Shown here piece after piece: positions 36,231 through 44,642 of a DNA stretch of 64,000 nucleotides; positions within the stretch are counted from its first letter, which is position 1; each line of letters starts with the position of its first letter. The stretch spans positions 2,170,001 through 2,234,000 of the forward strand of contig NZ_CP190246.1 in the NCBI RefSeq assembly GCF_039652435.2, given 5' to 3'. The position numbers and the translations under genes are program-made. Source of the stretch: Niabella insulamsoli (lineage in GTDB: Bacteria; Bacteroidota; Bacteroidia; Chitinophagales; Chitinophagaceae). Below the pieces are notes generated by a model. It saw only the letters and a list, made by a program, of their open reading frames with translations. It searched no databases and was not told the origin of the DNA.

Positions 36231-37169
36231 TCAGGAGGCATTAAACTGCGCCGGCGGGCGCGAGCAAAAAGTTTCAAAATTGAGTTCTTTCACATCTTTT
36301 TTAAACAACTCAAAAGATGCATCGCTCATATTTCTAACAGGTAGCCTAAACTTGCCACAATCTAAACCAATAAGTTTCATATAAGCTTTACCCGTGGCTA
36401 TACCACCATACTTCCCCAGTAAAGTAATCATATCGATCGATTGCTGTTGCAGGGCCTGCGCCGTTGTCAGATCGTTTCTATGAAACGCATCGATCATGGC
36501 GTGATACAACGGAGCCGCATAGTTGAACGTGCTGCCCACAGCGCCTTTTGCACCAACGGATAAGGCAGCAAGCATATTTTCGTCGCGACCCCATAGCATG
36601 TCGTAGCGGCCACTCTTGAAATGGACACAGGAAAGAAAATCCATAAAATCTTCATGGGTATATTTTACACCGGCAAAATTGGGGATATCTCCAACTGCCT
36701 TTAAGAGATCCAACATGGCAAAACCTACGCCGTTCAGCACAGGGATATGATAATAATAAAACGGCATGTCGGGCACTTCATTTGCTATTACTTTACAACA
36801 GGCCGCCAGGTCCGCCACGGCAGACGGTTTAAAGTAAAATGGCGCGGTAAACGAAACCGCATATAGACCAGAGTGCTGTGCAAATTTTGCAAGCGCAATA
36901 CAATCGCTGATGCAGGTACCGCCCACCAATACCATCACTTTAAAACTGTCGTCATTCCTGGTGCAGTCCGCCCAGGCGGTAATCACCTCCTGCTTCTCTG
37001 CCAGCGTGAGAGCCACCCCCTCTCCTGTTGAACCGCAAATAAAAGCGCCGGTATTGCCATTGGATTTAAGTATCGCATAATACGCTGGTATGCGCGACAG
37101 GTTCAAACTACCATCTTCGTTCATCGGTGTAAAAGGTGCGGCAATGAGGCCGTTTAATTTTTCAATCAT
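36231..37169 (-). CDS. nanA: N-acetylneuraminate lyase (DHDPS/NAL family aldolase)
   Basis: 312 residues forming a class I aldolase barrel without a signal peptide. FICGSTGEG binds the pyruvate carboxylate, Lys169 (FAGVKYTHEDF) is the Schiff-base lysine, and FYYYHIPVLNGV holds the catalytic Tyr. It should split N-acetylneuraminate into ManNAc and pyruvate in the cytoplasm. Neighbouring mutarotase, transporter, sialidase and epimerase genes strongly favour NAL over dihydrodipicolinate synthase. It follows a sulfatase gene by 31 bp and precedes the mutarotase by 3 bp. Confidence 0.93.
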   Translation of the reverse strand: MIEKLNGLIAAPFTPMNEDGSLNLSRIPAYYAILKSNGNTGAFICGSTGEGVALTLAEKQEVITAWADCTRNDDSFKVMVLVGGTCISDCIALAKFAQHSGLYAVSFTAPFYFKPSAVADLAACCKVIANEVPDMPFYYYHIPVLNGVGFAMLDLLKAVGDIPNFAGVKYTHEDFMDFLSCVHFKSGRYDMLWGRDENMLAALSVGAKGAVGSTFNYAAPLYHAMIDAFHRNDLTTAQALQQQSIDMITLLGKYGGIATGKAYMKLIGLDCGKFRLPVRNMSDASFELFKKDVKELNFETFCSRPPAQFNAS

Positions 37170-37200
37170 TTCTTGTCTTTAAGTTTTTATAGTCTCTTGG

Positions 37201-38763
37201 CTAATCCCGTGCCCGGCTTTTTATGTAATCGAAAAAATAAACCGGGTACCGCCATTGAAAATTGGGATCTTTTGGATAATCGTGTCCGGGATAAGCTTGG
37301 TTTACACTATCCACTTCCTGTGTAAACCGATCTAATATGTTTTTGTCCGAAAGCGGATCGGCCGTTTGTTGCTGCCATTTAAAAAGCACCTTTTTTAAAT
37401 TATGCAACACTTTTGCGTAGTGCGGGTTGGCTGATAAATTGTGAAACTCGTAAGGATCTTTTTCCAAATCGTACAACTCAAACTCCGGCGGATGTTTCCA
37501 GGTCGCATAAGCGTTTTGCACAACCGCCGGCGAGGCCTCAATTTCCTGCTGCCTGGTACCGGCCCCAAAATGGCCGATATTGTTTGCATAATAATAAAAT
37601 TTGGGATTTTCTCTTTGAAACAACAGGTTATGAATAAGTTTAAACCGGTTGTTTCTTACGCTGCGACGAGGATAATAAAACATAGCAGCCGACCCATCTC
37701 CCTCGGCAAAAATATATTCGTGTAAGATGTGACGCTCTTTATTAAACAGAAGCGGCTGCAGCGGTTTGCCGGGTAATGATGGCGGAATGGAGATACGCGC
37801 CGCGTTAAGAATGGTGGGTAATAAATCAAGCGCCGATACCAACTCTTTTCTTACTGCGGCTACCGCCGTTTTACCGGGCCATTTAACGATCAGGGGAATT
37901 TTCAGGCCCGCTTCGTAATTGCTGCATTTGCCTCTCGAAAATTGAGCGCCATGATCGCCCAGATACATAATGAGTGTGTTCTCTGCCTTACCCGAGGCTT
38001 GTAGTTTTGTCAACAAATCGCCTACCATCTCATCCAGCCGCTCCATACAGTTATAATAATTTGCGGTAAAGCCGCGGAGGCGTTTGCTATCAGCGCCTAC
38101 AAACGGCGGAACGGAAACTTCATCGCCCGTCAAAGGCCGCGCCGGCATACCCTCTGTTTGAGTCACAAAAGGAAAATGGGCGTCAGGGTAGTTTACCATC
38201 AGGAAAAACGGATCGGAACCGTTGTTGATAAAATGATCGGCAACTGTTGCGTAGGCTTTCATATTTTTCCTTGAGAAATTATCGCCGGCAAGCGGATCCT
38301 GTTCAGCCGGGCGAAAATCGAACGGAATCGCCGACTCAGGGTTAACATGAATTTTGCCGATACACCCGGTTCGGTAACCGGCCTTCTTTAAGTAAACAGG
38401 CATCGTCACCATACCGGGATACATATGATATTTATGGGTTGCTAAACCGGTTTGTCCGTTTTGATGGGGATACAAGCCTGTGAAAATACTGCTACGTGAC
38501 GGACTGCAAACCGAGTACGTAACAAAGGCATTCTCGAATCGCACACCTTCGGCCGCCAGACGGTCCAGAACGGGTGTGTTGACATTTTTGTTTCCATAAC
38601 AACCAAGGTCCGGTCCGTTGTCTTCAGAGACAATCAACAAGATGTTGGGCCGCGCAGTACTGCCCTTTTGGGTGGCAGCCAGGCAAATTAACGGAGCCAG
38701 CATTAAAGCCATTGCGATCGTTTGCTGCGCTATTTGTTTAAAAACTCTTTTGAAGCCATTCAT
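37201..38763 (-). CDS. S1-family sulfatase, secreted
   Basis: 520 residues with a signal peptide (to about 30, LICLAATQ). The sulfatase signature CSPSR starts at Cys86 (SVCSPSRSSIFTGLYPH), the Cys converted to formylglycine by a maturase encoded elsewhere. Metal ligands are in LLIVSEDNGPDLGCYG and MYLGDHGAQFSRGK. It would desulfate a sugar in the periplasm. It sits between SusD and the lyase gene with gaps of 9 and 31 bp, well inside the sialic acid operon, so a sulfated sialoglycan or mucin is the likely substrate. The subfamily and bond cannot be told by eye. Confidence 0.93.
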   Translation of the reverse strand: MNGFKRVFKQIAQQTIAMALMLAPLICLAATQKGSTARPNILLIVSEDNGPDLGCYGNKNVNTPVLDRLAAEGVRFENAFVTYSVCSPSRSSIFTGLYPHQNGQTGLATHKYHMYPGMVTMPVYLKKAGYRTGCIGKIHVNPESAIPFDFRPAEQDPLAGDNFSRKNMKAYATVADHFINNGSDPFFLMVNYPDAHFPFVTQTEGMPARPLTGDEVSVPPFVGADSKRLRGFTANYYNCMERLDEMVGDLLTKLQASGKAENTLIMYLGDHGAQFSRGKCSNYEAGLKIPLIVKWPGKTAVAAVRKELVSALDLLPTILNAARISIPPSLPGKPLQPLLFNKERHILHEYIFAEGDGSAAMFYYPRRSVRNNRFKLIHNLLFQRENPKFYYYANNIGHFGAGTRQQEIEASPAVVQNAYATWKHPPEFELYDLEKDPYEFHNLSANPHYAKVLHNLKKVLFKWQQQTADPLSDKNILDRFTQEVDSVNQAYPGHDYPKDPNFQWRYPVYFFDYIKSRARD

Positions 38764-38772
38764 GTTACAACA

Positions 38773-40305
38773 TTAAAATACAGGATAACCCGGGGTTTGC
38801 CGAAGTGCCGTATTATTTGTCAGCGTGTTCCTGTCGATCGGCCACAGCAATTTATACGATTCGGAAGGTAAAATATTCGTGTATTTAAAGACGTAGTTGT
38901 CGCCCGCTCTTCTCAGGTCGTACCATCTCTTCCCTTCAAATATAAATTCCAGGTAGCGTTCCATTAAAATTGCTTCCAGTGGATTACTGTCTACCGGCTG
39001 GTTGGGGTAGCCGTTCACCACGGGTACATAACCGGCGCCATAAGCCCGCTGCCGTACCAAATTGATTTCATTGGCAGGGTCTTGTCCCAACATTATTTTT
39101 GCTTCTGCTTTTAGAAGCAACAGATCGGCATATCGATAAATCGGATAATCATTGGTATAAGCTCTCACCCCTGCATTTTGTTCTCCCTTAAACTTGCTGA
39201 CAAAAGCGCCGGCTATCTGGTAATTATTGTTCACGCGGGTGTAGCCTGGTTGAATGGATGCGCGTTTTCTGCTGTCGCTGTCTTTAAATCTCCTGAAACT
39301 GGCAATTTCCACGGGCGCCCTGAGCAACCCGCCCCAATTATCTGTAGTAACACTGAATTTCCGGTTCTCGGTTGAATCGTAGAAATTAGACAAATTACTT
39401 GTTTGCGCAAAAAATGTACTCGCAAAGGGTAGTGTTGATTCGTTTAATTGATTGCGGATGACAAAGATCATTTCATCGTTGCCTTTATTACCACTTGCAA
39501 AGACGTTTGAAAAATCCGGCAGCAGCCTGAGCGAAGGAACGTTCGTCTGAATCTCGTTCAATACATTTAGCGCTGCCGTAGCATCAGCGGAGCCGCCGCC
39601 ACGATAGCTGGTCCATAAATACACTTCTGCTTTCAACATCAGCGTTGCCGGCTTTGACCAGTAGCTTTTTTGATTTTTAAAGGAATAATCGTTGCCATAG
39701 CTGCTAAGCGAATGCTCTATGTCGCTTTTGATCAATTGCATCACAGAATCGGCAGACGAAGCGGGTTTGGCTAGAGCGGAGATATCTATAGAAGAAGTGG
39801 GCGTTGTCTGGATGATGACATCACCCCAGGATCTGTAGAGGTGAAAATAATAGTATGCCCGCATTCCGTAAGCGACACCGAGATAGTATTGACGGGTGGC
39901 ATCACTTACCATATTGATGCTGTTCAATTTTTCGATCAGTAAATTAATCTGGTTAATATTGAAATAAAAATTACCAAAATTGTTAACGCCGGCGTTGTCC
40001 ATATCCAGCGTATTGGTCCACAGCCGTTCTACGCCTTGTGTGGCTTCTCCGGTAAACGCTGAGCTTGAGCCGGGGTCTGTTCCGAAAATATCGGCCCTCA
40101 TTTCGCCAAGGTATTGGAAAGCGGAGGTGTTGTTCCTGAAAGCAATGTGGACGCCGGCAACAAAGGCATCGACCTGCTCGGGAGTTTGCCAATAGTTATT
40201 GTCGCTGATGCTGCTCACGGGCGACAAATCCAATTTATGGCTGCAGGCGCTGGCTGCGATGATGAAACCGCAAAGAAGCCAATAAAGGGTTGATCTGCTT
40301 TTCAT
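38773..40305 (-). CDS. SusD/RagB-type lipoprotein of the sialic acid locus
   Basis: 510 residues with a lipobox (ASAC, Cys21). SusD features: YYLGVAYGMRAYYYFHLYRSWGDV (about 140-165), RYADLLLLKAEAKIML (about 395-410) and the C-terminal ILMERYLEFIFEGKRWYDLRR with LLWPIDRNTLTNN. It caps the SusC encoded 24 bp upstream and should bind the sialylated glycan. The sulfatase gene begins 9 bp downstream. Confidence 0.95.
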   Translation of the reverse strand: MKSRSTLYWLLCGFIIAASACSHKLDLSPVSSISDNNYWQTPEQVDAFVAGVHIAFRNNTSAFQYLGEMRADIFGTDPGSSSAFTGEATQGVERLWTNTLDMDNAGVNNFGNFYFNINQINLLIEKLNSINMVSDATRQYYLGVAYGMRAYYYFHLYRSWGDVIIQTTPTSSIDISALAKPASSADSVMQLIKSDIEHSLSSYGNDYSFKNQKSYWSKPATLMLKAEVYLWTSYRGGGSADATAALNVLNEIQTNVPSLRLLPDFSNVFASGNKGNDEMIFVIRNQLNESTLPFASTFFAQTSNLSNFYDSTENRKFSVTTDNWGGLLRAPVEIASFRRFKDSDSRKRASIQPGYTRVNNNYQIAGAFVSKFKGEQNAGVRAYTNDYPIYRYADLLLLKAEAKIMLGQDPANEINLVRQRAYGAGYVPVVNGYPNQPVDSNPLEAILMERYLEFIFEGKRWYDLRRAGDNYVFKYTNILPSESYKLLWPIDRNTLTNNTALRQTPGYPVF

Positions 40306-40329
40306 AAAAATATCTTTTATCTATATTAA

Positions 40330-43300
40330 TTAAAATGTGATTTGTAAGCCTACTACAATGGATTTCGGCGTTGGATAAGCGCCCCGGTAAATGCCCGTCG
40401 TTGTGCTCGAACCTTCTGCAACCGGCGGTTCCGGCGTAGGCCCTGAAAATTTAGTTATATAAAACATATTCAGCATGGTAACATATAAGCGCGATTGCGA
40501 AAGCAGTTTTGTGTGCGCCAACAGCGAACGCGAAAAGTCGTAAGACAGTGTCATTTCGCGCGCGGCGAGATAATCCCCTTTTTCATAAAAGCGGGAATTG
40601 TTGCTATTGAGAACGGCATTGGCGTTGTTACTGCGGGTGTAATTTTTCTTTCCCAAAGGCGCGGCGACCTGGTCGGCATAATAGACTTTCGGAATATCGG
40701 TTTGTGTATTCGTCGGCGACCAGGCGTCTTTTTGCCAGTCAAATGCATTAAAAGTTCCCTGGTAGTTGCCCAGCGTTCTTGCTACAAGATCATTATATAT
40801 CGTATGGCCGAGTGCAAAATCAAAACGGGAATACAGGCTAAAACCCTTGTAACTCAGATTGGCGGAAAAGCCGCCCGTCCATTTGGGATAAATGTTCCCT
40901 ACGTAAACCTGGTCTCTCGAATCAATGCTATCGTTTTTGTCTACATCAAGCCAGTTTACATCGCCCGCTGTTATTTTACCGGAACCGTAAGATGAATTGG
41001 GCCCGCTGATCCCTCCCACAATATCTACGCGGTTGCCAGCCACGGCTGCCACTTCTTCCGCGCTGCTGAAAATACCCAGCTGCTTAAACGCATAGATATC
41101 TCCCAAAGCTTGCCCCTCCTGCAAACCGCCCACCCATATTACGCGGCCTGTTGCAGGATCATATACCTGCAGGCCGCCCTGCCTGTTATTTTCGTTGCCG
41201 TTATAGGGCAATTGTAATATTTTGTTTTTTACATATGATGCATTAGCGCTGAGGTTCAGGCTTACACCATCAGCATTTTTAAGGACATCGGCACTAACGG
41301 CAAGTTCATAACCCTTATTTTGAAAAGTGCCCAGGTTGGTTCTTACCGAATTAAATCCTGTATAACCCGGAAGTGATAAATTGGTAAGCAGGTCGCTGGT
41401 CTGGCGGTCATAATAATCAAATATTAAACTGATCCGATTGCGTAAGAATCCGATATCGGCGCCGATATCCATGGTCTTACTTTTCTCCCAGCGCAGATTA
41501 GCATTTACAATATCGGTGTTCAAAAAACCGGCATTGTTGTTATACAAACCCTGCAAGCTATATCCGCCCTGCACTTCATAACGGCCCAGCCCGGCCACGT
41601 TCCCGTTGACACCATAGCTGACGCGCGGTTTAAATGTTGACACAATGTTGCCAAGCGCCGAATTTTTAAAGAACGCCTCTTCATGCATATTCCATCCGGC
41701 CGACATGCCCGGAAAGAAACCCCAGCGGTTGGCCTTCGCCAGGCTAGAGACGCCGTCCTCCCGGAACACGAGCGTGAGCAGGTAGCGGCTATCGTAGGCA
41801 TAGTTCAATCGTCCAAACGCAGATATAATACGGTATTCAGAAGTGTTACTGAAATTGTCTCCGGCGGCAAAAGTGGTAGATGCATTGACGGTTGGAATAT
41901 CATCGGTAGGCGCTCTTGTACCCAGCACTTGTTGTGCAAAAGATTTAATGCCAAAATATTCTGCACCGATCATAGCGTTTACATCATGCTTGCCCGCAAA
42001 TGTTTCCGTATAATTAATAATGCCGTTGTATTGTTGTTGCACATCTCTTTCAAAGGTTGAGGAGGCAGGCCGGGTCGTATTATTATAAGTTGGCGGGTCG
42101 GAAAATATATTGGTGTAGGATTGTGTGGCTTTTGTAAACGACTGATCAAGCTGCTCATACAAATACAGGTTGGCCGAAGCTTTGACATACAGCGATGGCA
42201 GGATATCCCATTTTGCAGCCGCCATGGCGGTGATACGGTTCACCTCATTGCTGCGCTGCTGCTTATCCAACCAATATAAAGGGTTGCCATCATTGATGCC
42301 GTTGCCCGGATTGGGCTGTGTTTTTGCAGCATCAACCCAAGGGTTGAAGGTCGGCCATAAACTCAGGTTGCGGTACATATTATTGATGGTACTGCCATTG
42401 ACGCCGATTTGAGAAGAAGTCGAAAGCGTGACACCGGAACTCATTTCTAGGTTGGGCCTTACTTTATAAGCGCCATTAACATTGCCCGAAAAACGTTTGT
42501 AATCCGAACCGACAATGACACCGTCCTCCTTATAATAATTAAAACTGCTGAAATATTTTCCCTTGTCGTTGCCGCCCATCACATTCACATAGTGCTCCTG
42601 TGTTTGCGTATTTCTGAAAACCAGGTCTTCAACTTCGCCGCTATGGTCTTTGAAAATAATGGTGCCGCCGTAAGGATCCCCCACCGTGTCCCACCCCTGT
42701 TTCAAGAGCTGCTCGTTCGAGCTATTGAAAGTGCGGATATCAAAAGTACCCAACGAGGCAGCATCCGTTAATAAACCATATCCTCTCGCACTATTCACCT
42801 GCGCCAGCGTACGTCCTGAATTTAAATTACCGAGCCTGGTCAGATAGATATAATCTTTAGCATTTAGATACTGATAGCCTTCCCGGCGCTGATTAAAGCC
42901 TTGTGTGAATTTGTAAGAGATTTGTGCTTTGCCGGCTGCCCCCTTTTTCGTTGTGATAAGAATAACGCCATTATTCGCCCTGGCGCCGTAAATGGCTGTT
43001 GCTGCCGCATCTTTCAATACTTCCATAGATGCAATATCTTCGGCTGCCACGTCATTGTAGGATCGTATCACACCGTCGATCACCACCAAAGGGCCGCCCG
43101 GACTGTTAATAGATGCGCCACCGCGCAGGACCAATACAGGAGCGGCGCCCGGCTGTCCGGTCGCATTCACCACCTGGAGGCCAGGGATCGAGCCCTGCAG
43201 CGCTGAACCCAAATTCGATCGCGGCGCATTTTCCAAAACCTTATTATCTAGTTTGGCGATGGAGCTTGTAATATTCCTTCGAGACTGCGTACCATATCCC

Positions 43301-43629
43301 ACAACTACGACCTCCCCCAGTTTGCCGGTATTGGATTCCATTACAATTGTCAGATTCTCGCTTTGACCTACCCTAACCCGTTGGGTTTCATAACCGGCGT
43401 AAGAAATAACAAGCGTATCCCCGGTTTGGGCAGTAATTTGGAACAAACCGTTTTCGTCTGTTAGGGTTGCGACTGCCGTACGATTGTTGTGAATGGTAGC
43501 CCCCGCAAGGCCCGAACCGCTTATTTGCTCATATACAGATCCGGAAACCTGCTTACCCTGTGCGCGGGAAATGTGAGCCATCAGAAGCGAAAGCAAAAGC
43601 AGCATGCTTTGAAGTGCGAAAGACCGCAT
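40330..43629 (-). CDS. SusC/RagA-type TonB-linked transporter of the sialic acid locus
   Basis: 1099 residues. Signal peptide to about 23 (HISRAQ), carboxypeptidase-D-like domain (about 28-100), TonB box region GEVVVVGYGTQSRR, plug (about 115-235: ALQGSIPGLQVVNATGQPGAAPVLVLRGG ... MEVLKDAAATAIYGARANNGVILITTK) and a barrel ending in Phe. It has no STN signalling domain, so control is probably by the divergent GntR-type regulator rather than by sigma/anti-sigma. It heads the long minus-strand operon running down to the epimerase and perhaps to GH95. Confidence 0.95.
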   Translation of the reverse strand: MRSFALQSMLLLLSLLMAHISRAQGKQVSGSVYEQISGSGLAGATIHNNRTAVATLTDENGLFQITAQTGDTLVISYAGYETQRVRVGQSENLTIVMESNTGKLGEVVVVGYGTQSRRNITSSIAKLDNKVLENAPRSNLGSALQGSIPGLQVVNATGQPGAAPVLVLRGGASINSPGGPLVVIDGVIRSYNDVAAEDIASMEVLKDAAATAIYGARANNGVILITTKKGAAGKAQISYKFTQGFNQRREGYQYLNAKDYIYLTRLGNLNSGRTLAQVNSARGYGLLTDAASLGTFDIRTFNSSNEQLLKQGWDTVGDPYGGTIIFKDHSGEVEDLVFRNTQTQEHYVNVMGGNDKGKYFSSFNYYKEDGVIVGSDYKRFSGNVNGAYKVRPNLEMSSGVTLSTSSQIGVNGSTINNMYRNLSLWPTFNPWVDAAKTQPNPGNGINDGNPLYWLDKQQRSNEVNRITAMAAAKWDILPSLYVKASANLYLYEQLDQSFTKATQSYTNIFSDPPTYNNTTRPASSTFERDVQQQYNGIINYTETFAGKHDVNAMIGAEYFGIKSFAQQVLGTRAPTDDIPTVNASTTFAAGDNFSNTSEYRIISAFGRLNYAYDSRYLLTLVFREDGVSSLAKANRWGFFPGMSAGWNMHEEAFFKNSALGNIVSTFKPRVSYGVNGNVAGLGRYEVQGGYSLQGLYNNNAGFLNTDIVNANLRWEKSKTMDIGADIGFLRNRISLIFDYYDRQTSDLLTNLSLPGYTGFNSVRTNLGTFQNKGYELAVSADVLKNADGVSLNLSANASYVKNKILQLPYNGNENNRQGGLQVYDPATGRVIWVGGLQEGQALGDIYAFKQLGIFSSAEEVAAVAGNRVDIVGGISGPNSSYGSGKITAGDVNWLDVDKNDSIDSRDQVYVGNIYPKWTGGFSANLSYKGFSLYSRFDFALGHTIYNDLVARTLGNYQGTFNAFDWQKDAWSPTNTQTDIPKVYYADQVAAPLGKKNYTRSNNANAVLNSNNSRFYEKGDYLAAREMTLSYDFSRSLLAHTKLLSQSRLYVTMLNMFYITKFSGPTPEPPVAEGSSTTTGIYRGAYPTPKSIVVGLQITF

Positions 43630-43757
43630 AGTTGTAATTTTTTAAATTCAGTATTAAGTATGACATAATAAAATTAGAGTTTTTTATTTATTTTCAAAAA
43701 ATATTTTTCCAATCTCTATATTTGGACATATTTAGTATCTTTTAATTTTATAAAAAA
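43630..43757. promoter_or_regulatory. Divergent control region of the sialic acid locus
   Basis: 128 AT-rich bases between the SusC and GntR-type genes. On the minus strand TTTG (complement of 43695-43698) is followed after 18 bp by TAATTTTA (complement of 43669-43676), close to the Bacteroidota TTTG / TAnnTTTG promoter. Candidate operators are TCCAA-N9-TTGGA (43708-43726), next to that -33 box, and the 9-base palindrome TATGACATA (43659-43667), between the -7 box and SusC. Either could bind the regulator; neither is repeated elsewhere that I noticed. Confidence 0.45.
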
Positions 43758-44450
43758 GTGAACGAAGTATTTGGAACCATAGACAACCAATCGCTGGTGG
43801 ACAGAGTGGAAGCCAGCCTGATCGACTTGTTGCACCAGCGCAAGCTGAAGGTGGGCGACAGCATCCCCAAAGAAGTGGAGCTGGCTGCAGCGCTAGGCGT
43901 AAGCCGCACGGTCATCCGGGAGGCGCTGATGCGCCTTCGGATGGTGGGCCTTATTGATAGCAAAAAGAAGAAAGGCGCCGTCATTACGAGTCCTGACATT
44001 TTTGGAAATCTTGCCAAGAGCTTAAATCCTCATATCCTTAGTGAAGACACCCTGAAGGAAATATTTGAAATCAGGTTGGTATTGGAAATAGGAATGGCTG
44101 ACCTTTTATTCCTGCATGTTACTCCTGAAGACATCAAAGAGTTGAAACAGATCATAAAGAACGAACCCGCTTCTACGAAAAACCAGATGTTTGAAGCTTC
44201 CTACGAAATTGCCTTTCATGGGAAGCTTTATGAAATTTCTCAGAATGCTACCCTGATCAAATTTCAAAGTCTTTTGTTGCCTATTTTCGATTATGTCGAA
44301 AAAAGTTCACTGTTTAAACCAATCACAGGCACCAAAAAATTTGTGTCTCATAAACGCTTGGTAGCTATACTTGAAAAAGGAACACCGGAAGAATTTCGCA
44401 ACGGCATGCGCAGCCACCTTGAAAATCATTTTGTCAGGCTCAACAGGTAG
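43758..44450 (+). CDS. GntR/FadR-family transcriptional regulator (NanR-like role)
   Basis: 230 residues from a GTG start; no in-frame ATG precedes the conserved domain. Winged helix at about 10-75 (LVDRVEASLIDLL, IPKEVELAAALGVSRTVIREALMRLRMVGLI) and an FCD effector domain at about 90-225 (EIFEIRLVLEIGMADLLFL, ASYEIAFHGKLYEISQN, SHKRLVAILEKGTPEEFRNGMRSHLENH), whose Asp/His residues would hold a metal and a small acid. E. coli NanR, the sialic acid regulator, is of the same family. Being divergent from the sialic acid operon, it is the obvious candidate repressor, with sialic acid as likely inducer (inference). Confidence 0.9.
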   Translation: MNEVFGTIDNQSLVDRVEASLIDLLHQRKLKVGDSIPKEVELAAALGVSRTVIREALMRLRMVGLIDSKKKKGAVITSPDIFGNLAKSLNPHILSEDTLKEIFEIRLVLEIGMADLLFLHVTPEDIKELKQIIKNEPASTKNQMFEASYEIAFHGKLYEISQNATLIKFQSLLLPIFDYVEKSSLFKPITGTKKFVSHKRLVAILEKGTPEEFRNGMRSHLENHFVRLNR

Positions 44451-44502
44451 TAGGCTTTACTTCCATCAGGGATGTCGATCGGATTGGCGCCTAAAACATC
44501 TT

Positions 44503-44530
44503 CTTTACCGCCGTGCGGCGAAAGGTAAAG
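44503..44530. repeat. Inverted repeat between convergent GntR and CE15 genes
   Basis: CTTTACC-GCCG-TG-CGGC-GAAA-GGTAAAG: two stacked stems interrupted by a four-base bulge. It lies in the 192-bp gap between convergent genes and may help to end transcription from one or both sides, but it has no T-run. Confidence 0.35.
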
Positions 44531-44642
44531 CAAATAGCAGCAACCCATCTTTGGGGCCTATTTCCAAACACATCGAGACGTTATCCCTGTTTGCGGGTTC
44601 TTTATGCCTGAGACATATACTTAGCAATGAGCTTTGAATACA

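Noticed and set aside
36231..37169. Dihydrodipicolinate synthase (lysine biosynthesis) instead of sialic acid lyase
   Set aside because: The fold is shared, but position among sialidase, mutarotase, transporter and epimerase genes makes NAL far more likely.
44371..44637. 88-codon plus-strand frame running from the GntR gene into the gap
   Set aside because: The first part is out of frame inside the regulator gene and the rest matches no known protein; it overlaps an inverted repeat.
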